DNA of 64,000 nucleotides from Streptomyces iconiensis (lineage in GTDB: Bacteria; Actinomycetota; Actinomycetes; Streptomycetales; Streptomycetaceae). The position numbers and the translations under genes are program-made. The stretch is taken from contig NZ_JANCPR020000017.1 of the NCBI RefSeq assembly GCF_028657195.3, forward strand, positions 112,640 to 176,639, read 5' to 3'. The notes beneath the pieces were generated by a model. It worked only from the letters and a program-made list of their open reading frames with translations, was not told the origin of the DNA and searched no databases. Shown one piece after another: positions 1 to 8,183 of the stretch; positions within the stretch are counted from its first letter, which is position 1; every line of letters begins with the position of its first letter.

Positions 1-663
1 CAGCAGGTCGTGCAGGTCCCGTGCGAAGCGCAGCCGCTCCTCCTCGACGGCCAGCCGGGCGATCTCCTGCTGCGCCGCACGCAGCCGCATCACCATCTGC
101 GACAGCAGCGTCAGCCCGCACACCATGGCCGTCGTGGTCATGCTGGAGACCCCGATGTAGACGCCTTCCATACCTTCGAAGCCGTACCACGCCGTCAGCC
201 AGAAGACGCTGCCCCAGATGGCGAGGGTCAGGATCCATGACCAGGGGCGGCGTAAGGACAGCAGCACCGAGCCGGCCAGCAGACCCGGCAGGCTCACCCA
301 CGAGGGCCCCATCACCGCCACCGGCGCGTACACCAGAACGGCCTGCACCCACAGCAGGGTGTGGATCTGTTTCCTGCGCAGCGGGGAGGACCGCGGTGCC
401 GAGCGCATGATCTGGGTGACGAACAGCCCTACGAGAGCGGCGGTTCCCCCCACGATCTGCAGGAGGGAACCGCCGATGGTCAGCAGGTGCAGCGTCGCCG
501 AACTGAGAAACCCGAACAGCGTCACCACCAGCAGGATCAGCGCGATGCGCGAGGCGGAGCGGGTGTCAGGACCTTCGTGGTCGCGCTGTCGCGATCCCAT
601 GAGCGCCCGATACGCGCGTCTGCCCCACAGCGGCCCGTTACGTGCTTGGTTAGCCTTCACCAC
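1..663 (-). CDS. Sensor histidine kinase, NarL/DesK type, partial (3' end outside window)
   Basis: The visible part is the membrane N-terminus of a two-component sensor kinase. It has about five hydrophobic segments, followed by a linker and the start of a HisKA_3 dimerisation domain (RFARDLHDLL at the window edge, with the phospho-acceptor His). The ATPase domain lies outside the window. I chose a GTG start at 663 because a GGGGAGA stretch sits about 7 bp upstream; an ATG at 600 is the alternative and would shorten the cytoplasmic N-terminus. It is transcribed away from the cluster and may be the first gene outside it. The signal sensed is unknown. Confidence 0.75.
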   Translation of the reverse strand, partial: MVKANQARNGPLWGRRAYRALMGSRQRDHEGPDTRSASRIALILLVVTLFGFLSSATLHLLTIGGSLLQIVGGTAALVGLFVTQIMRSAPRSSPLRRKQIHTLLWVQAVLVYAPVAVMGPSWVSLPGLLAGSVLLSLRRPWSWILTLAIWGSVFWLTAWYGFEGMEGVYIGVSSMTTTAMVCGLTLLSQMVMRLRAAQQEIARLAVEEERLRFARDLHDLL

Positions 664-737
664 CGTGCGTCTCCCCGTGGCAGTGCCGCCCCTTGCCCGG
701 ATCGTAGGCGCGCTGTCGCCGGCCGTGAGCGCCATTA

Positions 738-2999
738 CTAGACAAAGACCGGGATCGGATTGAGGCCGTCGTACGGGGTCGGCGCCTGTTGACGGCCGAG
801 TTGTACCGGTACGTCGTACAGCCTGCCATCCGCGAAGCGTGCCCAGAAGTGCCGGAGTCCGGGAACGAGCACCTTGACAACGGGAATCCCCAGGTCCGGC
901 CGGGTCTGGTCCAGCACCAGCAGCTCCATCCCGCGCGCCCGTACCAGCGCCTCGGCAGCGAGCACGTCATCGAGCAGATCCTCGCTCCGGTGGTACGGGA
1001 AGTCCCCGCGCACGCGTTCCCCGGCCTCTGGATCCGGCAGCAGGTAGGGCTGGTTGGTGACCGTCCTGCGGGTGCACCAGTCCAGCAGTTCGGGGTCCTC
1101 GGCCGTGGTCCGCGCGTCCATCATGGCGGGCAGGAGCTGGTTCAGCTCCGTCACGGCACGGCGTACCGCGACCCCCGGGTCGAAGTGGCAGCCGAAGCCG
1201 AACGCGATGTCCTCGCGCGGCCCTTCGGCGATCCGGGAGAGCGCGGCGAAGGCGGGGACCCCCAGGTCGGACGTGAGATCGAGCGCCCACAACTCACGCC
1301 CCAGACGCCCGTGCTGCTCCCGCGTCGTGCTCAGCCACGGGTCGGCGAAGGAGTCCAGATCCAGTCCAGGCACCCGCGAGCGGTTGTACCACCACAGGGC
1401 CACCGCGTCCCTCTCCACCAGTTCGAAGAACCCCTGGAGCACGGCGTCCTCCAAACTGGCGCCCGCCGCGTTCCCGTTGGAGTCGGCCCGCACGTAACAC
1501 GCGTCCTGAGGACCGGGCGCCGAGTAGTACAGCATTCCGGTCGGCAGCATGCGGTGCGTGCCATGGGTCACCGACCACACCGGGGTCCAGTCGATGACGG
1601 CGTTCTCGTCCAGCGGATCGCACACGTACTGGAAAGCCGGATGGACCCCGTTCCAGCGCAGCCGGTCGGCGAACTGCCGCTCGTGGTAGAGCTGGCACAG
1701 GTTCGGACGCAGCGCCTGAGCGCCCAGGTCGCTCAGGCGCGCCGCCGTGCGGGGTTCGTCCCCGTGGAAGGTGGCCGAATACCGCTCCAGCGCCTCGCAC
1801 AGCGCCCCCACCTTCGCGTCCAGCTCGCTGACACCCTTGCCACCGCTCTGCGAGCGCAGCGCGTGCTGGATTCCGCGCAGGCCACGGCCGACGACCGCCG
1901 GATTCGAGCCGGACAGATAGGAGTTGAGGAACTCGGGGCAGCGCGGATCGCGCCGCAGCGTGTGCACCACCCCGGTGACCTCACCCACCAGATACTCGTA
2001 CCGCTCCAGGATCTGCTGGGCCGGCAGCGCCCGGTGCCCGCCACTGCCCCCGCCCTGGTCCAGCTTGGGCCGGGAGACGAGGCGTACGGGGCGCCGCACC
2101 TGCTCGGTGACCAGCAGCGGATCACCGCACTCCGCGCACTGCGGACGGCGCTCCACGCGGTGCTGTCCGATGGCCAGGCACAGGCTGTCCAGCGTGCACA
2201 CGGCCTGCTGGCTCTCGTGCCGGAATCCGGCCAGCCACTTGGACGCCTGGAGCGCCACGTTGTGCAGCGCCGTCGCATGACTGGCACCGGTGGCGGCGCG
2301 CGGCGGTGTGGGCGGGGCCGCCATACCGAGGGCCTCGCCCAGGTACAGCTCCGATTGGCGGTGGTGGCGCAGCCGGTGGGCCAGGCACTGCCAGCAGGCC
2401 CCCGCGCCCGGCTGGAAGACGGGCCCGATCCAGGCGGTGACGCCCGTGGGTTTGGCCAGCAGCCACGGCGTGCCCGCCGCGCGCTGCTCCCGGTCGATGC
2501 CGGCCAGACCGGGGGAGAGGTAGTCGTCGCACAGGACGACGGTGAGGGTGTGGCCGCCGCTCCCGTCGACGGTCAGTCCTGCGGCGGCGAGCGCCTGGGC
2601 TCCCCGCACGCCCGACCCGGCCGTCAGGTCCTTGAGCAGGACACGGGCCGAGGCCACCTCCTCGCGGGCCCGGTCCCCGTGCAGTCCTGCGCACTCCCAG
2701 AACGCGGCCTCGGCGTCCTGGGAGGCGCCCTGCGGCGAGGGTGCGAACCGGTCGATGAGACCCGCCTGGGTCAGCTTCGCCAGCAAGTTGCCCAGCGCTG
2801 CGGGTGTCAGCTTCCCCGCGGCGTCCCTGACCAGCGCCGGGAGGTCCCGGCTGCCGTCCAGCAACGGGGCCAGGGCCGCGACGGCTTCACTGCCGATGGC
2901 GGTGACGCCCTGCTCGGAGACGAGGTAGGTCGCGTCCCCTGGCACCACGACAGGGGTCAGATGGCGCCGGAAGGCCACCCGCGAGGGCGCGGTGTCCAC
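738..2999 (-). CDS. YcaO-domain cyclodehydratase fused to an E1-like/leader-binding N-terminus (TOMM/RiPP type)
   Basis: This 753-aa protein resembles the fused cyclodehydratases (SagC/D or TruD-like) that convert Cys/Ser/Thr of ribosomal peptides to azolines using ATP. Residues 1-300 form a degenerate E1-like region with two zinc-type Cys pairs (CWQC at 202-205, CAEC at 288-291). From about residue 330 it is a YcaO domain: SGGKG at 385-389, the Glu/Arg of EALERYS near 402-407, then ELVERD and ELNQ motifs. The C-terminus reads NPIPVFV, a weak version of the proline-rich PxPxP tail of azoline-forming YcaO proteins. It lies 4 bp downstream of the small candidate precursor on the same strand, so the two are probably co-transcribed. 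No flavin dehydrogenase or peptidase of a classical azole pathway is nearby. The family call is strong; the reaction is inferred. Confidence 0.8.
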   Translation of the reverse strand: MDTAPSRVAFRRHLTPVVVPGDATYLVSEQGVTAIGSEAVAALAPLLDGSRDLPALVRDAAGKLTPAALGNLLAKLTQAGLIDRFAPSPQGASQDAEAAFWECAGLHGDRAREEVASARVLLKDLTAGSGVRGAQALAAAGLTVDGSGGHTLTVVLCDDYLSPGLAGIDREQRAAGTPWLLAKPTGVTAWIGPVFQPGAGACWQCLAHRLRHHRQSELYLGEALGMAAPPTPPRAATGASHATALHNVALQASKWLAGFRHESQQAVCTLDSLCLAIGQHRVERRPQCAECGDPLLVTEQVRRPVRLVSRPKLDQGGGSGGHRALPAQQILERYEYLVGEVTGVVHTLRRDPRCPEFLNSYLSGSNPAVVGRGLRGIQHALRSQSGGKGVSELDAKVGALCEALERYSATFHGDEPRTAARLSDLGAQALRPNLCQLYHERQFADRLRWNGVHPAFQYVCDPLDENAVIDWTPVWSVTHGTHRMLPTGMLYYSAPGPQDACYVRADSNGNAAGASLEDAVLQGFFELVERDAVALWWYNRSRVPGLDLDSFADPWLSTTREQHGRLGRELWALDLTSDLGVPAFAALSRIAEGPREDIAFGFGCHFDPGVAVRRAVTELNQLLPAMMDARTTAEDPELLDWCTRRTVTNQPYLLPDPEAGERVRGDFPYHRSEDLLDDVLAAEALVRARGMELLVLDQTRPDLGIPVVKVLVPGLRHFWARFADGRLYDVPVQLGRQQAPTPYDGLNPIPVFV

Positions 3000-3003
3000 A
3001 GCT

Positions 3004-3360
3004 TCACCCGTGGCGGGTGTCGCGCTGGACGGGGGCGAGGTCGCGCGGGTCGTCGGAGGTCCGGCAGACCGACGAGCCGGTCAGGCGGGGCGTGACCAGC
3101 ACCGGGTCGTGCGGGTCGAGGCTGGTGATCGTCAGCTCGCCGCCGGTGTCGGCAGGCAGCGCTGGGATCGGGGTCTGTGCGTCGGTGCGCATCCCGAACT
3201 CGGCGAGCACGTCGTGCGGTTCGACGGCGTAGCGTACGGCCAGTGTGGGGTCCAGGTAGCACTGGGCGGTGAGTTCGGCGAAGCGCCAGTCCTGGTCGAC
3301 GGAGCCTGCCGCGGGCTGCGGAAGGGTGACGGTGACCTTGGAGAGCGCGTGACCTGACAT
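3004..3360 (-). CDS. Candidate RiPP precursor with nitrile-hydratase-like leader (118 aa)
   Basis: This is a small protein directly upstream of the YcaO gene. Residues about 22-60 read like an NHLP (nitrile hydratase-derived) leader helix: the pattern ELTAQCYLDPTLAVRY followed by EPHDVLAEFGM matches the family signature of an Asp-Pro, an Arg-rich helix and a Pro-x-x-Val/Ala-Leu-Ala-Glu-x-Gly turn. The C-terminal 50 residues are rich in Thr, Ser, Asp and Pro and contain one Cys (TGSSVCRTSDD), a possible substrate for cyclodehydration. The ATG at 3360 has a good GGGAGAA ribosome site 7 bp upstream; a longer in-frame start at 3498 lacks one. It could instead be a leader-like adaptor protein that never becomes a peptide product. 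The match to NHLP is by eye. Confidence 0.6.
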   Translation of the reverse strand: MSGHALSKVTVTLPQPAAGSVDQDWRFAELTAQCYLDPTLAVRYAVEPHDVLAEFGMRTDAQTPIPALPADTGGELTITSLDPHDPVLVTPRLTGSSVCRTSDDPRDLAPVQRDTRHG

Positions 3361-3672
3361 CGTGACTTCTCCCGTCGTGTGAGAACTCTGCGTAACAGCC
3401 GGTGTGGGGAGTGGCCCGATCGTGAGGGTCGCTGGCGCAATCAGCAGTGTGAGCGGGACGCCAAGTGAAGGGCCAGTGGAGGCTTCACGAACCTGCATAT
3501 GAAGAATTCACGGTCGGGCCGGCCGTGATATCCGCTCCATGATCGTGAGTTACTCACTGTTGTCCCCGGATGCCGGATGGGATTCTCCTGAGGGGTCTCC
3601 TCACGGGGGACCCGTCGCTCGGGTCACGGGGATACGACCGGAGGCGACCGGACAGCCAACGGGAGGCACCAC
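3361..3672. promoter_or_regulatory. Divergent intergenic region between the RiPP-like pair and the first SARP gene
   Basis: About 310 bp lie between the divergently transcribed precursor-like gene and the SARP gene. The middle is less GC-rich and contains CATATGAAGAATTCAC near 3497, plausibly promoter DNA. An imperfect GTGAA...TTCAC pair is visible around 3463-3512. I see no clear 11-bp-spaced SARP heptamers here and no small gene. Confidence 0.35.
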
Positions 3673-4512
3673 ATGCACATCAGGGTGCTGGGAACTCTGC
3701 ACGCCGAGACGGCAGGAGTCTCGGTCGTGCCGAGCGCGGCCAAACCGCGGCAGATCCTGGCCCTGCTCGCTCTGAACAGCCGGCACATCGTGCCGGTTCC
3801 CGACCTCATGGAAGAGGTCTGGGGGGCGAATCCCCCACGCAGCGCCCCCACCACGCTCCAGACGTACATCCTCCAGCTGCGCCGCAGGCTGCGCACCGCG
3901 CTGGGCGAGTCCGCCGGAGACGACCCGCGAAGGCTCAGCGACAAGGACATCCTCGCCACCCGGCACGCCGGCTATCAGCTGGAGGCCGCCGAATCCGATG
4001 TGGACGCGCTGGACTTCGAGCGGCTGACGCGCGCCGGACACTCCGCCTTCGAAACGGGCGACATGGCCAAGGCGTCCCGCCTGCTGACGGACGCGCTCGC
4101 GCTGTGGCGTGGCCCAGCGCTCGCCGACCTGCCGCACGGAAAGCACCTGGCCATCGAGGTCACCAGGCTGGAGGAGAGCCGGCTCGGCGCCATGGAGCGG
4201 CGCATCGCCGCCGACCTGCGGCTGGGCCGGCACCGCGAGGTGCTCGGGGAGCTGTGCGCGCTGCGCGGACGGTATCCGCTCTATGAGAACCTGCACGCGC
4301 TGCTGATGATCGCCTTCTACCAGGACGGCCGGTCCTCGGACGCCCTCATCGCCTTCAAGCGGCTGCGCGGCATCCTGGTCGAGGAGTTGGGCCTGGAGCC
4401 CTCCCCCCGCCTCGACCGCCTCCACCAGTCCATCCTCCGGGGCGAGGACGCCCTCAGTGCCTGGAGCGACCCGGCAGGCGCCGGCGAGACGGCGGCCGGT
4501 ATCGCCGGTTGA
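3673..4512 (+). CDS. SARP-family transcriptional activator (first copy)
   Basis: This 279-aa protein is a typical small Streptomyces antibiotic regulatory protein. It has an OmpR-like winged-helix DNA-binding domain at about residues 1-95 (start HIRVLGTLHAETAG, then ILALLALN and TTLQTYILQLRRRL) and a bacterial transcriptional activation domain at about 100-250 (DALDFERL ... LWRGPALADLP ... EELGLEPSPRL). Such proteins bind direct heptamer repeats overlapping -35 regions and switch on pathway genes. The ATG follows a GGGAGG site. It is closely similar to the second SARP at 5926, suggesting a local duplication. A GC-rich low-complexity stretch follows its stop codon. Confidence 0.93.
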   Translation: MHIRVLGTLHAETAGVSVVPSAAKPRQILALLALNSRHIVPVPDLMEEVWGANPPRSAPTTLQTYILQLRRRLRTALGESAGDDPRRLSDKDILATRHAGYQLEAAESDVDALDFERLTRAGHSAFETGDMAKASRLLTDALALWRGPALADLPHGKHLAIEVTRLEESRLGAMERRIAADLRLGRHREVLGELCALRGRYPLYENLHALLMIAFYQDGRSSDALIAFKRLRGILVEELGLEPSPRLDRLHQSILRGEDALSAWSDPAGAGETAAGIAG

Positions 4513-4660
4513 CCCGGCGGCGGCGGTAGCCACGGCGGCGACGGCAGCGGCCACGGCGACGACGGCAGCGGCAGCGACCGCGGCCACGGCGACCGCGACC
4601 GCGACTGCGGCAGCAACGGTGACCGCGACAGCGGCCACGGGCGCACGGCGGGCGGTGGAT
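4513..4660. repeat. Low-complexity GCGACG/GCAGCGGC-type simple repeat
   Basis: Immediately after the SARP stop codon about 130 bp consist of imperfect 3- and 6-bp repeats (mixtures of GGCGAC, GGCAGC and GGCCAC). Every frame reads as Ala/Thr- or Pro/Arg/Ser-rich low complexity, so I do not regard it as coding. It could be a slippage-prone spacer or a decayed 3' extension of the SARP gene. Confidence 0.6.
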
Positions 4661-4778
4661 TCATGGACGCGTCCCGTGTCCGGTCCACCTCCTTTCAAGC
4701 CGTCGTCCAGTAACGGTCGTGAGGATCGGGCCCTCGACAACGCCGACCGGATGTCCGGGACAGCAGGAAGGGGGAGGC

Positions 4779-5897
4779 ATGAACGCGTATCTGGTGGCGC
4801 CTCCCGGCCGAAGGCTGGGGGAGGCGATCCCCGGAGCGGACGAACGCTCCAGCGCCACGCTGCGGCTCTTCTGCTTCCACCACGCCGGTGCGGGAGCGCT
4901 CACTTTCGCCCGCTGGAAGCGCGAGTTCACCTCAGAGGTGCAGGTCCTTCCGGTGCGGCTGCCAGGACGGGAGACCCGATTGCGCGAGCCCCGTATCACC
5001 GAGGGCTCGCACCTGCTGGACGAGCTGGACACCCATCTGGGTCCGCTCCTGGAGGAGCCTTACGCCTTCTACGGACACAGCCTCGGCGCGCTGGTCGCCT
5101 ACCGCTTCGCGCAGCACCGGCAGCGCACCGGGCAGCGGACGCCCGCGCTGGTCGGGCTCGGGGCCTGTCCGCCGCCGCATCTGCCGACGCCGCTGACCGA
5201 GCACCGGGACCTGTCGGACGAGGGCCTGCTCGCCGCGCTGAACCGGTACGGCACGCTGCCCTCCTACCTGTTCGAGCGCCCGCGCTGGCTGAGCACGCTG
5301 CTGTCGACGACGCGGGACGACCTCCACCTCGCCGCGAGTCTGCGCGAGGGCGCGCGGGAGCGGCTGACCTGCCCAGTGCACGCCTTCGCGGGGGCCGAGG
5401 ACGAGGCCGCCACCGCATCGGCCGTCGCGGAGTGGCGCCGCTACACCAGCGGACCCTTCGCACTGCACACCGTCCCCGGCGGTCACTTCTTCGTCCGGGA
5501 GGCCGTACTGCCCGAACTGCTGGCAGCCGAACTGCGCCACCGCACCCGACCGCACCCCCGCCCGGCCGGCGGGAAGAGCCCGGCGGACGGCCGGAAGAGC
5601 CTGGTGAAGACCCAGAAGAGCCTGGTGAACGCCGGGAAGCACAGCGCCGAGAAGCACAACGACGAGGCACGCGACGGCGCGACGTACGACGGCGAGACAT
5701 ACGACGACGAGACGTACAACAACAACGCGGCGTACAGCAACGACGCGTACAACAACGACGCGTACGACGGTGAGGCGTACAGCAACGACGCGTACAACAA
5801 CGAGGCGTACAACAACGACACGTACGACGGCGAGAAGCGCGGTGCCGACCAGAAGCGGGCGGCGAGCGGGACGTACCTGAGCCACCTGTCCGCATGA
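4779..5897 (+). CDS. Type II thioesterase with a Tyr-rich pentapeptide-repeat tail
   Basis: Residues 1-255 are an alpha/beta-hydrolase of the GrsT/TEII family, which clears stalled acyl groups from carrier proteins: FCFHHAGAGA near 31-40, nucleophile Ser101 in GHSLGA, and His236 in GGHFF. The family normally ends near 250 residues. Here a Lys/Glu/Asn-rich linker and then about ten pentapeptides of the form (D/E)(A/T)Y(D/N/S)(G/N/D), residues about 301-352, add some 115 residues. The DNA of this tail is a 15-bp tandem repeat. ATG at 4779 has a strong GGGGGAGG site. The gene sits between the two SARP genes, and the tail is unlike anything expected in this family. Confidence 0.9.
   Translation: MNAYLVAPPGRRLGEAIPGADERSSATLRLFCFHHAGAGALTFARWKREFTSEVQVLPVRLPGRETRLREPRITEGSHLLDELDTHLGPLLEEPYAFYGHSLGALVAYRFAQHRQRTGQRTPALVGLGACPPPHLPTPLTEHRDLSDEGLLAALNRYGTLPSYLFERPRWLSTLLSTTRDDLHLAASLREGARERLTCPVHAFAGAEDEAATASAVAEWRRYTSGPFALHTVPGGHFFVREAVLPELLAAELRHRTRPHPRPAGGKSPADGRKSLVKTQKSLVNAGKHSAEKHNDEARDGATYDGETYDDETYNNNAAYSNDAYNNDAYDGEAYSNDAYNNEAYNNDTYDGEKRGADQKRAASGTYLSHLSA
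5676..5838 (+). repeat. 15-bp coding tandem repeat in the thioesterase tail
   Basis: About ten degenerate copies of a 15-bp unit centred on TAC (Tyr) codons flanked by AAC/GAC/GAG. Example units are GACGCGTACAACAAC and GAGGCGTACAGCAAC. The reading frame is kept throughout, and the units change mostly between Asp, Asn, Glu, Ser and Gly. Confidence 0.85.
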
Positions 5898-5925
5898 GTG
5901 CGAAGTGAACCGAAGGGAGCAGGAG

Positions 5926-6783
5926 ATGGACATCAGCGTGCTGGGGCCGTGCAGGGTCGTCCAATCGGGGGTCTCCGTCGTCCCGACCGCGGTCAAACCG
6001 AGAAAGGTGCTGGCGCTGCTCGCGCTGTATCCGGACCAGGTGGTCTCCGTGGCCTCGCTGGTGGAGGAGCTGTGGGGCGAGTCCCCACCGCGCAGCGTGC
6101 AGACCACCCTCCAGACCTATGTGCTGCAGCTCCGCAACCTGATCGCCGCTTCGCTGGGCGACCGGCCGCCGGCGGATCTGCCGAACGGCGCCAAGAGCGT
6201 CCTGGTGACCGAGTCCGGCGGCTATCTGCTGGACACCCAGGGCGGCATGGTCGACGTGTCCGAGTTCGACCGGCTCTCGGGCGCAGGACACCGGGCCCTG
6301 GAGGCGGGCGACTTCGTGGGCGCCTCCTCCGCTTTCCGCAAGGCACTGGAGCTGTGGCGCGGACCCGCGCTCGTGGACGTGCAGTGCGGGCCGCTCCTGG
6401 AGATCGAGGCGACCAGGCTGGAGGAGTCCCGGCTGGGCATCCTCAACCAGCGCATCGAGGTCGATCTGACTTTGGGCAGGCACCACGAGCTGGTCGGCGA
6501 GCTGTCGGGACTGGCGGCCCAGCACCCCATGCACGAGGGCATACAGGCACAGTTGATGCTCGCCCTCTACCGCTCCGGGCGGCGCGGCAACGCGCTGGAG
6601 GTCTACCAGCGGCTGCGCGGCGTGCTCTCACGTGAACTCGGCCTGGACCCCTCGCCCGACCTCCAGCGCCTCCAGTGCGCCGTGCTGGACTCCTCCGTCG
6701 AGCAGGAGCTGACCCGTATCGCCCCGGAGACCAGCTTCAGCGGCAGCGGAGGGCCGCTGCGGGCGCTCCGCGGCAGCCACTGA
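5926..6783 (+). CDS. SARP-family transcriptional activator (second copy)
   Basis: A 285-aa paralogue of the first SARP with the same order: winged-helix domain (MDISVLGPCRVVQSG, then VLALLALYP and TTLQTYVLQLRNL) and activation domain (FRKALELWRGPALVDV ... SRELGLDPSPDL). ATG at 5926 follows AAGGGAGC; a GTG at 5905 is in frame but less well placed. It lies 28 bp after the thioesterase gene, so the three genes probably form one transcript. The shared Val-Val-Pro motif (VSVVPTAVKPRKVL) underlines recent duplication. It is likely to regulate the cluster together with, or downstream of, the first copy. Confidence 0.92.
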   Translation: MDISVLGPCRVVQSGVSVVPTAVKPRKVLALLALYPDQVVSVASLVEELWGESPPRSVQTTLQTYVLQLRNLIAASLGDRPPADLPNGAKSVLVTESGGYLLDTQGGMVDVSEFDRLSGAGHRALEAGDFVGASSAFRKALELWRGPALVDVQCGPLLEIEATRLEESRLGILNQRIEVDLTLGRHHELVGELSGLAAQHPMHEGIQAQLMLALYRSGRRGNALEVYQRLRGVLSRELGLDPSPDLQRLQCAVLDSSVEQELTRIAPETSFSGSGGPLRALRGSH

Positions 6784-6784
6784 G

Positions 6785-6826
6785 CCGCCGCCGCGCGACG
6801 GCGGTCAGCCACACCGCCGCGCGGCC
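6785..6826. terminator. Probable bidirectional terminator hairpin
   Basis: A GC-rich inverted repeat (GCCGCGCGACGGCGGT against ACCGCCGCGCGGC, one bulge) lies in the 53-bp gap between the convergent second SARP gene and the ATP-grasp-like gene. Confidence 0.55.
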
Positions 6827-6836
6827 TTTCAGGGGC

Positions 6837-8183
6837 CTACCGGCCGCCGTCCCGCACCCGGGTCAGCACGGCGTTCTGCACCGTACCGCCGGCCGCCAGC
6901 CGGCTGCGGGCCCAGCAGCCGCCGGGCCGGCCACCGAACAGCATCGGGCTGAGGACCGGCGTGAGACGGGACATCCACGTGGTCTCCCCGTCGGTCAGCT
7001 CCACGGGGGCACCCGCGGGCTCGACGTACTCCTGCACCACGCTGTCGCCCTCCAGGAACGCGCGCTCCACGGCCGCGGCCCAGGCGCGCGCGCCGCACTC
7101 GCGGCCCACCAGGACCTGGCGGCCCCCGGCGCGTACCGCGCTCTTGAGCACGAACCGCTCCCGGTCGCCCAACAGCAGCCCCGGCAGCTCCTGTTCGGTG
7201 CCGTGCCACGCGGTACGGCCCGCCACGGTGATCCGGGTCCACGGCAGCCAGCGGTCCACCAGCCCGCGTTCGCCCCGGGTCATCCAGGGCAGGCCCTCGG
7301 ACACCAGCGCCAGCGCCCTCTTGTTGTCCAGGAGTGCGCTGCTCTGCGGCGGCAGGAGCAGCAGCCCAGCGCGCTGCGCGTCCCGAACGGGCTCCACGCT
7401 CACCCCCGAGCCGCTCCAGTCGCCGGGCGCGAAGTCGCGCAGGCCCAGCGGATAGCGCAGCTTTCCGGGGTGGCCCAGCGCGGCGGGCAGCTCCCCCGGC
7501 CCGAAGCGGGCGGCCTCGAAACCGCGGGCCCTGAAGTGCTCCAGGTCCCGCTCGTGAAGGCCGGAGCCCGCTCGCGGACCCGGGCAGTGCGGACCCGCGA
7601 TGACCGCCAGGGCGCGCGGCAGCCCTCTGCGGGTGCACACGTCCTCGAACGCGCCGACGCGGGCCGCCAGCGGATCGTGCCCGGTGAACGGCGGGCGCCC
7701 GTCCTCGGTGTGGGTGCGCCGCCATACGCGGGTGAAGGCGTGGGTCTCGTGTGGGCCGCCGAAGGTGTCGCCCGCGTCGAAGCCCAGGAGCTGGGGCCCG
7801 GCTTCGCCGACGACGATGTCGGCGCGCGCCATCATCGCGCAGTAGTCGGTCTCGGTGTTGTCCAGCCCCGACAGCAGCGGATGGTCGGCCGGGTCGGCAT
7901 CCAGCGCCACCAGGCGTTCGGGCCAGGTCGGGCCCAGCGAGAGCACCGCCCTGCGTACCAGTCCCAGCAGCACCCTGCCGACGCCGAACAGCTCGTCGTA
8001 GGAGCGCCGGGGCAGCACGAGCGGCTGCGCTGCCAGCGGGCCCGTCAGGTCAGCGCCCGTTCCCGCCAGCGCGCCGCGCAGTTGCTCGGCGAGCGCGGCG
8101 GGTGAGTGGGTGCGCGCCAGGGAGGGTTCGGGGTGCCGGGGGTCGTGGAAGAACGGGTGGGCCCCGCGGGCCGGCGCGCTCAT
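6837..8183 (-). CDS. Putative ATP-grasp-type ligase/unknown enzyme (448 aa)
   Basis: I do not recognise a named family with certainty. The C-terminal third (FVLKSAVRAGGRQVLVG, then SVVQEYVEP) looks like the core of a circularly permuted ATP-grasp fold, which would form an acyl-phosphate and then an amide or ester. The N-terminal half has conserved-looking RRSYDELFG and DADPADHPLLSGLDNTETDY segments. ATG at 8183 overlaps the TGA of the upstream gene (ATGA), so the two are translationally coupled and probably act together. A role in activating a small carboxylic acid for the pathway is inference only. Confidence 0.5.
   Translation of the reverse strand: MSAPARGAHPFFHDPRHPEPSLARTHSPAALAEQLRGALAGTGADLTGPLAAQPLVLPRRSYDELFGVGRVLLGLVRRAVLSLGPTWPERLVALDADPADHPLLSGLDNTETDYCAMMARADIVVGEAGPQLLGFDAGDTFGGPHETHAFTRVWRRTHTEDGRPPFTGHDPLAARVGAFEDVCTRRGLPRALAVIAGPHCPGPRAGSGLHERDLEHFRARGFEAARFGPGELPAALGHPGKLRYPLGLRDFAPGDWSGSGVSVEPVRDAQRAGLLLLPPQSSALLDNKRALALVSEGLPWMTRGERGLVDRWLPWTRITVAGRTAWHGTEQELPGLLLGDRERFVLKSAVRAGGRQVLVGRECGARAWAAAVERAFLEGDSVVQEYVEPAGAPVELTDGETTWMSRLTPVLSPMLFGGRPGGCWARSRLAAGGTVQNAVLTRVRDGGR

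Noticed and set aside
789..3095. A 768-codon plus-strand open frame opposite the YcaO gene
   Set aside because: Composition is a mirror of the real gene (Arg/Gly/Val-rich, no domain), a normal effect of high GC on the opposite strand.
4457..5773. A 438-codon plus-strand frame covering the repeat after the first SARP and most of the thioesterase
   Set aside because: It reads as Ala/Thr- and Arg-rich low complexity, and the overlapping frame has a clear thioesterase with catalytic residues and a ribosome site.
5676..5838. Tyr-rich tail as a frameshift artefact
   Set aside because: The 15-bp units keep one frame over some ten copies and the frame ends at a stop just before the next gene's ribosome site, so the tail appears genuinely encoded.
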